A DNA stretch of 64,000 nt, taken from assembly GCF_947493735.1 (NCBI RefSeq), contig NZ_CANLSL010000015.1, positions 1 through 64,000 of the forward strand, given 5' to 3'. The notes under the pieces were generated by a model, which saw only the letters and a program-made list of their open reading frames with translations, made no database searches and was not told where the DNA came from. The position numbers and the translations under genes are program-made. Below, piece by piece: positions 15,529-24,374 of the stretch. Source of the stretch: an uncultured Acinetobacter sp. (GTDB lineage Bacteria; Pseudomonadota; Gammaproteobacteria; Pseudomonadales; Moraxellaceae). The stretch's first letter is position 1. Every line of letters starts with the position of its first letter.

Positions 15529-16476
15529 ATGTCTCAACCAATAATCTCAGCCCAACGTTTTTTTTCAAATTATATCCTTAGAAATCTGTATAAATTTATT
15601 TACAAGTATAGTCATCCAAAATCATATAAACACAATCGTCGCTATTGGCCATACTATCAAGTAGAACGTAGTCCCGATGGTGATTTGCAAAAAATTTATT
15701 TTAAAAAACAACTTATTGTCGATAATTCCCAATTAAATTTTAGTCCCAATCGAAAATGTATGCTAATTGCAACAGGTCCATCTGTGCATCAACTAGAAAC
15801 GTCATATTTACAGCGATCGGATATTGATTATATTGGTGTAAATGGTGCAATTGCCTTAAGTGGTGTCAAATTTAAATATTATGTGATCATTGATCACAAT
15901 TTCACCAACAATCGTTTTGATCTAATTGAAAATGTACTTAAAACTTCCTTTTGTACACTATTTACAACACCACGTTGTTTAGACCTGATTTTAAGAAAAA
16001 TAAAATTAGAAAATATTCTTTGCGACATTAAAGTTGTTGAGCCTATAACTGAAGGTGAAATTGAGCGATTTTTAGGTGAGCGGATACGCGTGACTGAAAC
16101 TCCAAATTATTTTCATATCTATGACCGTTTAGGGTTTTCTAGTCACATTTTTAATGCTGTTTTTGACTATTTTACAGTGGCTTATGTTGCACTCCAAATC
16201 ACTTATCATTTGAAATATAAATACATTTATATTGCAGGTTTGGATATGAATAATTTTTCCCAACCCAGATTCTATGAAAATAAAGAAAATAAACAACCCA
16301 CTATGTTGAATCAGTATTTAGATGTTACATTGCCTGCATTCGATGCCGCTGCCCGCTTTCTAAAATCTCAGCAAATAAATGTCTATAATTTATCTCAGAA
16401 CAGTGCAGTAAAAGCTTTTGAAAAAATACCTCCTGAACAATTACAAAATACTCTATTGACACAAAGTGGTGAGTAG
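15529..16476 (+). CDS. Putative LOS biosynthesis protein, GT42/DUF115-like
   Basis: This 315-residue protein has the CMLIATGPSVHQLE segment (~78-92), followed by DYIGVNGAIAL and KYYVIIDHNF. This nucleotide-binding layout is seen in GT42 sialyltransferases and the related DUF115 family. A later YKYIYIAGLDMNNF block (~235) is typical of that fold. The acceptor and donor cannot be read from sequence. The gene is very A+T rich. The ATG at 15529 (MSQPII) is chosen over the TTG at 15520. It sits between a GT8-like gene and an O-acetyltransferase gene in the same direction. Family assignment is tentative. Confidence 0.55.
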   Translation: MSQPIISAQRFFSNYILRNLYKFIYKYSHPKSYKHNRRYWPYYQVERSPDGDLQKIYFKKQLIVDNSQLNFSPNRKCMLIATGPSVHQLETSYLQRSDIDYIGVNGAIALSGVKFKYYVIIDHNFTNNRFDLIENVLKTSFCTLFTTPRCLDLILRKIKLENILCDIKVVEPITEGEIERFLGERIRVTETPNYFHIYDRLGFSSHIFNAVFDYFTVAYVALQITYHLKYKYIYIAGLDMNNFSQPRFYENKENKQPTMLNQYLDVTLPAFDAAARFLKSQQINVYNLSQNSAVKAFEKIPPEQLQNTLLTQSGE

Positions 16477-16550
16477 AACTTACAATTCACCTGTAATTTC
16501 CTTCCATCCTTATGTGAACGCTCAAGTCTTTCTGTAGTCATCCCAAATAT

Positions 16551-18479
16551 ATGAATAATCATCAATTTAGAACTGATATTAATGGACTTCGAGCATATGC
16601 TGTAGTTTTTGTTGTTCTTTTCCATTTCAATGTATTCGGTTTCTCTGCTGGGTACTTGGGCGTTGATGTTTTCTTCGTGATATCAGGCTATCTGATGACA
16701 AAAATCATTGTGGAAAAGCTTGAACACAATAATTTTTCTTTTGTTGATTTTTACTTATCTCGAATTATTCGTATTTATCCCGCACTATTATTCTTAGTCT
16801 TAGTTTTAACGGCTGTGGGGCTATTTGTGTTTATCCCAGAAGATCTAAAAAACTTTGCTAAAGATGCGAGATACAGTCTCACTTTCTTATCAAATAATCT
16901 CTTCTATGAACAATCAGGAGACTATTTTGCAACTAGTTCACATGATAAAGCATTACTGCATACCTGGTCTTTAGCTGTTGAATGGCAGTTCTACATCCTT
17001 TTTCCCATCATTTTGCACACATTTAAAAAGCTTACAAAACAAACTAAATATATAGGCATATTACTTCTAATATTATTTTCTTGCTCATTTTTGTTATCTG
17101 TAAAACTTACACCAAAAAATCCGATATATGCTTTCTTTAAACTCTCAACACGTGCATGGGAGTTAATTGCAGGTGGACTGGTGTACTTTTATTTTAACCA
17201 ATATTCTTTATCATCGATTAAGCAAAAAATTATTGAATATACAGGTTTTGGACTTTTAGCGCTAAGCTTGATTTTTTTAACCAAAGATACGCCTTGGCCT
17301 GGTTATGCTGCATCCCTTCCTGTTTTGGGTACAGTTTTAATTCTAATCGCCAACCGTCAAAACTCTATACTAACGAAACCCAAGTTTATACAGAGTTTAG
17401 GCAGTGCTTCATATTCTATTTATTTGTGGCATTGGCCGATCTCATTTTTATTGAGCTATTTCCTAATTCAAAAAAATATTATCAATATCAGTTTTGCTCT
17501 TTTATTATCTTTTATTTTAGGATGGTTGAGTTACAAACATATTGAACCCTGTCGTATTCATCTGAATAAAATCAATAAAAAGTATGTTTATCTACTTTTT
17601 ATCTTAAGCATTGCGATTCTCTATCCATTTTATAAGTTTCTAGGTAAGGATGGGTTAGAAAATCGAGCCGATGCAGAATACCTAAAGCGTATTGAGAAAA
17701 TACAGATGCCTATGGTCTCGAATGGTTGGTGTTTCTATAACATTAAAGATGATCATAGTCTGACTGTTGGAGAAAATGGATTAAAATGTCATATAGCATC
17801 TAACTCAACAAATGCTAAATCAGCTCTTTTGTTTGGAGATTCATTTGCAGGTCACAATATTCCATTTTGGGATCATCTAGGCAAAAAGCTAAACTTGAAC
17901 ATCCATACGATCAGTACGAATTGGTGCTATCCAAGTCTTGATAAAGAATTTACAGGTGACAAGTCATCTACCGCTTATCAGCAGTGCTTAATCAACCGAA
18001 ACTATCTGAAGAATCATATAGCTCAGTATGACGTTCTTATTTTTGCTGGTCGTTGGACTGATATTGTTCGTCAAAATCAGCAGAATTCATTTAGTGAGCT
18101 ACTCAAAGTTGCACAAATGAATAATAAGAAAGTGATTGTAATGTCTGAACCATATACTTTTGATCAAAACATCAGCTCAATTTTCAAACGTGCAATATGG
18201 TTAGAGCGAGACTTTAATCTAAATGAGTATATGAACAATCCACTCGCTACAAAGCAAAAATATGCAACGAGTGTGATTAATAAAATCGTTTCAGAACATC
18301 CGAATACACTCTTGTTAAGCCAAGCAGATCTATTTAAATCAGATCATATGGCAACCAAAAACACACCGTATTCATTTGATGGACGTCATATCTCAATTGT
18401 TGGGTCATTAGCATCTGAACAATACTTTGAAACACGACCAAAATTTAAAGTATTAGAAAACTTTATTGCTAAAAAGTAG
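16551..18479 (+). CDS. O-acyltransferase (acyltransferase 3 plus SGNH domain)
   Basis: The N-terminal ~340 residues are an acyltransferase-3 membrane domain with about ten hydrophobic segments, starting RTDINGLRAYAVVFVVLFHF (catalytic His of the family) and GYLGVDVFFVISGYL. The C-terminal ~250 residues are an SGNH hydrolase-like domain with the Ser block LLFGDSFAGHN (~424) and the Asp-His pair in FDGRHIS (~614). This OafA-like fusion transfers acetyl groups to surface glycans. Length is 642 residues. It is the last of three plus-strand genes and converges on the GT32 gene four bases later. Confidence 0.9.
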   Translation: MNNHQFRTDINGLRAYAVVFVVLFHFNVFGFSAGYLGVDVFFVISGYLMTKIIVEKLEHNNFSFVDFYLSRIIRIYPALLFLVLVLTAVGLFVFIPEDLKNFAKDARYSLTFLSNNLFYEQSGDYFATSSHDKALLHTWSLAVEWQFYILFPIILHTFKKLTKQTKYIGILLLILFSCSFLLSVKLTPKNPIYAFFKLSTRAWELIAGGLVYFYFNQYSLSSIKQKIIEYTGFGLLALSLIFLTKDTPWPGYAASLPVLGTVLILIANRQNSILTKPKFIQSLGSASYSIYLWHWPISFLLSYFLIQKNIINISFALLLSFILGWLSYKHIEPCRIHLNKINKKYVYLLFILSIAILYPFYKFLGKDGLENRADAEYLKRIEKIQMPMVSNGWCFYNIKDDHSLTVGENGLKCHIASNSTNAKSALLFGDSFAGHNIPFWDHLGKKLNLNIHTISTNWCYPSLDKEFTGDKSSTAYQQCLINRNYLKNHIAQYDVLIFAGRWTDIVRQNQQNSFSELLKVAQMNNKKVIVMSEPYTFDQNISSIFKRAIWLERDFNLNEYMNNPLATKQKYATSVINKIVSEHPNTLLLSQADLFKSDHMATKNTPYSFDGRHISIVGSLASEQYFETRPKFKVLENFIAKK

Positions 18480-18482
18480 TGA

Positions 18483-19394
18483 TTAGATATCAATAAACGA
18501 GTCGTTAAAATACATTTTTTTACTGTAATAACGACTTAATATCCCCCTTTCTTTTCCTGCCAGTTTGATCAGCTTAGGCTTTTCAACTGGCGGATAATTG
18601 AGGGCAAGATCAATCAACACTTTTTCTTTCATCCATTTATTTTTTACTTGATAGAAAAAAGCATTCCGATCACAGTTAATCAAGGTCATGCGCGGTAAAG
18701 TGGTACGCATAATTTTTTGGCAGGCAACATAAGCAACCAAATATTCTAAACGACCTATCTCTTGAAAATAGTCCTGATAATTTTTATTCGTTTCTTTGAC
18801 TTGTTGAATATAAGCTTTAGGACTTAATTTAATAGCTAGATATAATTCATCAAACCATTCTTTAAAAAAAGTATTTTTTGGTGTGCTGGCTAGTAACCAA
18901 TTTTCCAAAACTGGATAGTTCGAATTAGTCGTATTTTTTGCTCTGTAATAAGCAAAACTATTGGTTTTATTCTTTGAAACTAAGGCTTGAATCCAATCTA
19001 AATTTTCATAAATAATGATGCTTGCATCTAACCAGATTCCCCCATGTTGATAAATCAAATCAAATCGAATGAGATCAGCTTTTTGCTGCGATGTTGCATT
19101 TTTTAACTGACTATCATCTATATTACAAAAATTTTTGACGGTTTGAGGCGTGAGAAAATTTACTTCATAATTAGGGTTTTTAGTTTTAATATTTTCCACA
19201 CATTTTGCAACAAATAATGGCAGCTCTCCTTCCCAATACATCCAAATAATTTTAGGAATAATTGTGTCTTGATCTTTAGAATTTAACACCAGTATATCGG
19301 CATAATTATCTATAGCGTCATTCATTTCTCTTTTTTTATACGAAAACATTGTATAAAATTTCAAAATATAGAATATTTTTTTAAAAATTTTCAT
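18483..19394 (-). CDS. GT32-type glycosyltransferase (capsular polysaccharide synthesis family)
   Basis: The 303-residue protein shows KIIWMYWEGELP (~45-57) and the DxD region DLIRFDLIYQHGGIWLDASI (~105-124), hallmarks of the DXD-containing GT32/Caps_synth family that transfers a sugar onto LOS or capsule chains. A basic N-terminal segment (MKIFKKIFYILKFYTMF) could sit at the membrane. The gene is A+T rich. It is downstream of the GT25 and Stealth genes on the same strand, 71 bp after the GT25 stop. Confidence 0.82.
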   Translation of the reverse strand: MKIFKKIFYILKFYTMFSYKKREMNDAIDNYADILVLNSKDQDTIIPKIIWMYWEGELPLFVAKCVENIKTKNPNYEVNFLTPQTVKNFCNIDDSQLKNATSQQKADLIRFDLIYQHGGIWLDASIIIYENLDWIQALVSKNKTNSFAYYRAKNTTNSNYPVLENWLLASTPKNTFFKEWFDELYLAIKLSPKAYIQQVKETNKNYQDYFQEIGRLEYLVAYVACQKIMRTTLPRMTLINCDRNAFFYQVKNKWMKEKVLIDLALNYPPVEKPKLIKLAGKERGILSRYYSKKMYFNDSFIDI

Positions 19395-19465
19395 CAGTAT
19401 CGCTCAGCCATAGACCAATTAATATTAGGTATAATTCATTACCCAAAATGATTTCATCAATTATT

Positions 19466-20227
19466 CTATTTAGACATCATGTGTTTTAGGGCATACCACT
19501 TATCTTGCCACATTCTTTTTTGTTTTTTGATGCCATGTGATGAGTTGCGCGCTTCTAATTCCTTACGCTTAATACCTTGCGTAGCGACAGTACCAAGGAT
19601 ATCACTATCAAATCCTGCAGGTTGAACAAATGGCGACCACACCCCTAAACCTTTTCCATTTTTACTTAACCAACGCTGGAAGAAAATATCTACAGGCATC
19701 TGTATGTTTTCACCCATTTGTACAAACTCCTGTGCGCCTTGTCTTGACCACACTAAACCTACGCCACGAATCGGAAAATAGTAAGCATGCCAAAGCTGAT
19801 AATCATTCAGTTGAATAATATCTTTCGCTAATTTTTTCTTCTTGGCTGCAATATTTACAACATACCAATCGAGTTCTTTATGCCCATCCAAATAGTTTAA
19901 TAATGCATCCAGATTTTGTTTAAATTCAGGCAAAACCTGAATATCATCCTCTAAGACCACTAAATAATCGGCATCAGTTTCTAAAAATTTTTTAACACAG
20001 CCATAATGACTCAAATAACAGCCTAACTCAGAATTAATCAAACTGCGTCCCAAGATTTTTTGAGCGGCTAAATCGTCGTATTTTTCAAAAGAAGATAATT
20101 CTTTTCCACGCCCATCATAGGCAGGAAAACGGATAAAATCCCAGTTCTGTTGTTGTAATTGTGCCGTAGCACTTGCTAAGCGTTGGTCACTGCCGTCTAA
20201 ATTGATGAGATAAGTTACGACTTTCAT
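19466..20227 (-). CDS. Glycosyltransferase family 25 protein
   Basis: This is a second GT25 enzyme in the cluster (253 residues). It starts MKVVTYLINLDGSDQRL and has ELGCYLSHYGCVKKFLE, then the acidic LVVLEDDIQVLPEF (~89-102), the same core as the other GT25 protein but clearly divergent. The start codon overlaps the stop of the Stealth gene (ATATGA) with AGGA six bases upstream, so the two are translationally coupled and probably act on the same glycan. Confidence 0.9.
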   Translation of the reverse strand: MKVVTYLINLDGSDQRLASATAQLQQQNWDFIRFPAYDGRGKELSSFEKYDDLAAQKILGRSLINSELGCYLSHYGCVKKFLETDADYLVVLEDDIQVLPEFKQNLDALLNYLDGHKELDWYVVNIAAKKKKLAKDIIQLNDYQLWHAYYFPIRGVGLVWSRQGAQEFVQMGENIQMPVDIFFQRWLSKNGKGLGVWSPFVQPAGFDSDILGTVATQGIKRKELEARNSSHGIKKQKRMWQDKWYALKHMMSK

Positions 20228-21231
20228 ATAACATCCTGTGCCTGATGATTTGCTTTAATTTGGCTTGGCAAAACATCTTTAAATTTCTCGGTCAATGCAA
20301 AACTTAATTTTTGTTCTGCATTTTTCTCTAATTGATCTAAACTTTGAATACAACCAAATTTTATTTCATCATTTGCAAGATCGCTAATAAATTGTTCCAG
20401 ATTTCGATCATCTTTTAAATAAGCAATCTCAACATCTGCTTTCAGAACTGCTTGATTTGATTGAATTGCCAAATGATTAGATAGTCCAACAGGTAATAAC
20501 TGATCAATATTTCTAAATTTGAAACTTATTTGTTTGTTTAATAGCTGAGAATTATGATCAAAAAAATTTTTGAGCATCGATCGATTTAAAATATGTGGCC
20601 GATGGTGTATTTCATAATAATGCGATAAACCTATACAGTCCGCACTTAGCATTTGGGCAATCGAATATTTAGGCTCTGCAATTTTTCCAAACTTATTTTG
20701 AATAAATTTTCGTAGCATATATTTAATTTTTTTAATGAAGTTGCTCTGCCAGTGACCGTAAATGACCACACGGTTTTCTTCTAAAAAGTCTTGGCGTTGT
20801 GATGAACAATTGAAAAAGAAGTCATCATTTAGGTAGATAAAAAAATTAGATAACTCTTTAATATTCCAAAGCATTGTTTCAATCGTTAGGGAATTAAATG
20901 TCGGTAATACAGAAGTATGTCCTTCAAACAACTCTTTATGGTCAACGACTCTAATTTTTCCTTTTTCACAGAGGTTCTGTTGTTCAAATTGATCAATCCA
21001 TTGAGGATATTGTTGATCAGTCACCACATAAATTTTCCCACAGTAAGGAACATATTTCAAAATTGAAGCAATACAGAAATAAATTTCATTATTACTGGCG
21101 AAACGTGTTTCTTCTACCGCGGATGAGGCTTGTTTATGTCCTAAATATTGCTGACGTTTGTTTCTTAAGTCGACATCATCCCCATCTACCCATGCAATGA
21201 CGACATCGATAGGGCGTATTTTATCGTTCAT
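20224..21231 (-). CDS. Stealth-family glycan phosphotransferase
   Basis: The 335-residue protein has the Stealth conserved regions: CR1 IDVVIAWVDGDD near the start, and CR2 with RFASNNEIYFCIASILKYVP, KIYVVTDQQYP and the FIYLNDDFFFN acidic block (~125-135). Stealth proteins transfer hexose-1-phosphate units to surface polysaccharides. It is upstream of, and overlaps by 4 bp, the GT25 gene. A phosphodiester-linked sugar in this strain's LOS is therefore inferred. Confidence 0.88.
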   Translation of the reverse strand: MNDKIRPIDVVIAWVDGDDVDLRNKRQQYLGHKQASSAVEETRFASNNEIYFCIASILKYVPYCGKIYVVTDQQYPQWIDQFEQQNLCEKGKIRVVDHKELFEGHTSVLPTFNSLTIETMLWNIKELSNFFIYLNDDFFFNCSSQRQDFLEENRVVIYGHWQSNFIKKIKYMLRKFIQNKFGKIAEPKYSIAQMLSADCIGLSHYYEIHHRPHILNRSMLKNFFDHNSQLLNKQISFKFRNIDQLLPVGLSNHLAIQSNQAVLKADVEIAYLKDDRNLEQFISDLANDEIKFGCIQSLDQLEKNAEQKLSFALTEKFKDVLPSQIKANHQAQDVI

Positions 21232-21265
21232 AAATCAGACCCAATAATCAGCATCTTTGTTGAAA

Positions 21266-21377
21266 TTACTGCCACGCCTCTTTAATCCAGTCCGACGGCA
21301 ATACTTAACGATACCATTTTCCACCGCCACCATTCACCGCATCGGGTGGATTGATCTCGCCATGAAAAATAATGATT
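21266..21377 (-). pseudogene. Decayed copy of the 3' end of the adjacent glycosyltransferase gene
   Basis: This segment aligns with the last ~112 bp of the gene ending at 22050. By eye it is about 90% identical, with many silent changes. It encodes EIIIFHGEINPPDAVNGGGG-KWYR, then an in-frame stop replacing Tyr, then VLPSDWIKEAWQ and the same TAA. There is no upstream part of the gene, only the Uma2 gene. It is a leftover 3' fragment, not a coding gene. Confidence 0.85.
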
Positions 21378-21408
21378 TCTAGGTTTCCAAGTTTTATAGC
21401 TCACAAAA

Positions 21409-22011
21409 CTATTGACCATGTTCAGATTGTTCCTGTAATTTTGTTTCTAACCATGTTTGTACATCTTCATTTTTGACACCCTGATAAATATCTTCAACGC
21501 TTATCGTCAAATCAATTGAGCGTAAATAAAGATCATCACCCAAATAATAAACGTTTTGTTGCCAAATATTATTTTCAGTACGTTGCCAATATTCAATTTC
21601 TGCAATATCTTGCTCAATTAACAGATATTCTTGTAATGTTGGGATACTAAAATATTGATCACGTTTAAATGTTTTATCATATTGTCGGGTAGATTTTGAT
21701 AGAACTTCCACAACAATGGTAGGTTGTTCCGTAAAGTAGCCATCAAAATCTGTAGAATCAACAATAACATCGGGATAAAAGTAATTTTTACCAATTTTCA
21801 TTTTTAAATCAGATGAATAAGAACGGAAGGGCTGATTTTCAAAATGATTACCGAATCTGCGGAGTATTTTGTCTGCAATTAGAACATGATTACGATGCGC
21901 CCCTGCCATGGCATAAATTTGCCCATCAATATATTCATGTTTAATATCTGACTGTAACTCACCCGCAAGATATTCTTGCTCACTTATTTCATGTAATTTT
22001 GCAAGACTCAT
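21409..22011 (-). CDS. Uma2-family (DUF820) putative endonuclease
   Basis: This 200-residue protein has the PD-(D/E)XK-like fold of the Uma2 family: HEYIDGQIYAMAGA (~23-36), the acidic YFYPDVIVDST (~78-88) and the PTIVVEVLSKSTRQYDK block (~96-112) with Glu and Lys catalytic candidates, then DQYFSIPTLQEYLLIEQD. Uma2 proteins are abundant in cyanobacteria and rarer here; their role is poorly known. The ATG has AGGG six bases upstream. The gene sits between a glycosyltransferase gene and a duplicated fragment of its tail, so it looks inserted. Confidence 0.85.
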   Translation of the reverse strand: MSLAKLHEISEQEYLAGELQSDIKHEYIDGQIYAMAGAHRNHVLIADKILRRFGNHFENQPFRSYSSDLKMKIGKNYFYPDVIVDSTDFDGYFTEQPTIVVEVLSKSTRQYDKTFKRDQYFSIPTLQEYLLIEQDIAEIEYWQRTENNIWQQNVYYLGDDLYLRSIDLTISVEDIYQGVKNEDVQTWLETKLQEQSEHGQ

Positions 22012-22049
22012 CGCATACCCTCACTCATTTTATCCAAGCTCAAATAAAC

Positions 22050-22841
22050 TTACTGCCACGCCTCTTTAATCCAGTCCGATGGCAACACATAACGATACCA
22101 TTTTCCACCACCGCCATTCACCGCATCTGGTGGATTAATCTCGCCGTGGAAAATGATAATTTTTACGCCTTCAGGTTTGACTGGTGGCTTGAAATACGCC
22201 AGTGGAATCTTCTGTAAGCAATGGTATTTATAGCTTTTACACCACGTATCATTCCAATAGCTCAGCTTGCCTTCTTTGTGGTGCACAAACCACGAGAGGT
22301 AGGCTTGTTCATTACGGAATTTCTGACGAATCTCATCAAAGTTTTCACGGAAATACGGCAAAATCTCAGGAAATGCACCCAATTGAAAGCGATACACCGA
22401 GCTGTTCCCTGTCACTCGCCATGGACGCTTCCAATCGTGAATAATCAGAAACTCACCTTTCTCTTGGAAAAACGCATCAATATTATCAACAATCACCACA
22501 TCCAAATCTAAAAACAGCGCATTGCCTTTGAGTCCATATAAATCAGGCTCAAAAGTCGAAAGCTTATTCCAACCACGCTCTGGACTTCCATCAGGTAAAT
22601 CTAAAGGCGGAATCGGGAAACATTGTACATTCGGATCAATGCCTTCAGTCCGATCGGTCAGACAGACCATTTTGAATGGTAAAGTGGTATGGCGCTGTAC
22701 CATGTTATACAGACGATTAACGTATTCTGCACCGTATTTTGTGCCCCACTTCATACACAAGACGATATTTTCTTGAGCGTCTATTGGTTCTAGATCTGGT
22801 TGTAAATCATGCGTTTGATCAGATTGTTGCTGATTATCCAT
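22050..22841 (-). CDS. Glycosyltransferase (GT8-like, LOS core)
   Basis: The 263-residue protein has CMKWGTKYGAEYVNRLY near the start, KMVCLTDR, WNKLSTFEPDLY and the acidic LFLDLDVVIVDNID (~103-116), a DxD-type metal and sugar-nucleotide site. FHGEINPPD and GGGGKWYRY lie near the C-terminus. It probably adds a sugar to the LOS core. The ATG at 22841 is chosen because AAGGCGG lies just upstream; the frame also has a TTG seven codons earlier. The Uma2 gene follows 38 bp after its stop. Confidence 0.82.
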   Translation of the reverse strand: MDNQQQSDQTHDLQPDLEPIDAQENIVLCMKWGTKYGAEYVNRLYNMVQRHTTLPFKMVCLTDRTEGIDPNVQCFPIPPLDLPDGSPERGWNKLSTFEPDLYGLKGNALFLDLDVVIVDNIDAFFQEKGEFLIIHDWKRPWRVTGNSSVYRFQLGAFPEILPYFRENFDEIRQKFRNEQAYLSWFVHHKEGKLSYWNDTWCKSYKYHCLQKIPLAYFKPPVKPEGVKIIIFHGEINPPDAVNGGGGKWYRYVLPSDWIKEAWQ

Positions 22842-23003
22842 AACACCGCCTTGAATGAGCAAGCCAATACCCTAAAGCATTTTCAGGTAATTTATGGGAC
22901 TTATCTTATCATAGACGCAAATGTCTTGTTTATTTGTTTGTACGGATTTATGCCTTTGATTGTGCTGTGATTTATAAGTATTTATCCATATTCATGAAAA
23001 GTT

Positions 23004-24164
23004 TTAATTTACTCCAAACAAATCACGTGTATAGATTTTTTCCATCACATCGTTAAACATCGGCGCCATACGATTGACCACGATTAAGTCATTCTGATGC
23101 TTGAATTTTTGCAGGCTTTCTTCAACACGGATACCCATATATTCAGTCACTTTTAAGGTCGGTTCATAGATGATAACTTCTACACCTTCTGCCTTTAACC
23201 CACGGATCACATCATGCACAGCAGACTCTCGAAAATTGTCCGAATCCGCCTTCATGGTCAGTCGATAAATACCAACAGTTTTCACTTTTTTTGCCAAAAT
23301 ATCATCAATGATTGCTCGTTTTCGAGTGTCATTCGAGCGAATAATTGCCGAGATCAACTCTTGAGGAATATCTTGATAGTTCGCCAACAGTTGCTTGGTA
23401 TCTTTAGGTAGACAGTAGCCACCATAGCCAAATGATGGATTATTATAATGCTCACCAATCCGTTGATCTAAACCTACACCACTGATGATATCCAATGCGC
23501 TGAGATGATTTTTCATGCAATAGGTATCAAGCTCATTAAAGAAAGCGACACGCATAGCAAGATATGTATTGGAAAACAGTTTAATCGCTTCCGCTTCAGT
23601 CGGATTGACACATAAAATCACCGCATCTTTTTTTACAGATGCCTTTAAATACAATTTGGCAATTTTTTCAGCCCGTTCAGACTTTTCTCCCATGATAATG
23701 CGTGAGGGAAATAAATTGTCATGCAAAGCTTGCCCTTCTCGCAAAAACTCTGGAGAAAAAATCAAATTTTTCAGTTTGAGCTTTTTAGCAATCGACTGCG
23801 TATAACCCACAGGTACGGTTGATTTAATAACAATCAGCGCATCAGCATTAATTTTTATAATGTCTTCTAAAACCGTTTCAATACTTGAGGTATCAAAATA
23901 ATTGGTTTCAGGATCATAGTTGGTTGGCGTGGCGATGATGATAAGCTTGGCATGTTGATATGCCTTCTTCGAGCTTGTTGTTGCTTCAAGATTTGTTTCG
24001 AGTAAATAGTTTTGAATACAGGAGTCACTGATTGGTGAAATTTTCTGATTGATTTGTTCTACACGCTTTTTATCAACATCCAACGCTGTGACTTGATGTT
24101 GTTTAGCAAATAATAGCGCATTGGATAAACCTACATAACCTGTTCCGACGACGGTAATTTTCAT
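23004..24164 (-). CDS. ugd: UDP-glucose 6-dehydrogenase
   Basis: Ugd oxidises UDP-glucose to UDP-glucuronate using two NAD+, supplying precursor for surface glycans. The 386-residue protein has the Rossmann start MKITVVGTGYVGLSNA, IIATPTNYD, the EFLREGQALHDN segment, the central helix region, and the catalytic Cys in GYGGYCLPKDTKQL (~250). The C-terminal UDP-binding domain includes KADSDNFRESA. It lies between the glycosyltransferase genes and ilvE on the same strand. Confidence 0.93.
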   Translation of the reverse strand: MKITVVGTGYVGLSNALLFAKQHQVTALDVDKKRVEQINQKISPISDSCIQNYLLETNLEATTSSKKAYQHAKLIIIATPTNYDPETNYFDTSSIETVLEDIIKINADALIVIKSTVPVGYTQSIAKKLKLKNLIFSPEFLREGQALHDNLFPSRIIMGEKSERAEKIAKLYLKASVKKDAVILCVNPTEAEAIKLFSNTYLAMRVAFFNELDTYCMKNHLSALDIISGVGLDQRIGEHYNNPSFGYGGYCLPKDTKQLLANYQDIPQELISAIIRSNDTRKRAIIDDILAKKVKTVGIYRLTMKADSDNFRESAVHDVIRGLKAEGVEVIIYEPTLKVTEYMGIRVEESLQKFKHQNDLIVVNRMAPMFNDVMEKIYTRDLFGVN

Positions 24165-24320
24165 TCTATCTCTAATTTCATTGCTTTTAGAGAGATACTT
24201 TAGGAATACAATATTTCGAGACGATGATGATTTTATGATCGTTTTTTTACATTATGCTTTCACTGTTCTGACAATTTCTTTTCATTTTTCTGACAAGAAA
24301 AAAGAAGCTGCACATAAAAA

Positions 24321-24345
24321 ATCAGGCGCTTTGCCTGATTTTTTA
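24321..24345 (-). terminator. Bidirectional terminator after ilvE
   Basis: The stem ATCAGGC/GCCTGAT (24321-24339, five-base loop) is flanked by an A run on the left and a T run on the right, so it can end transcription in both directions. It lies 30 bp past the ilvE stop and separates glnE-ilvE from ugd. Confidence 0.85.
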
Positions 24346-24374
24346 TATAATTTTTATATTTTGACACACGGCAC

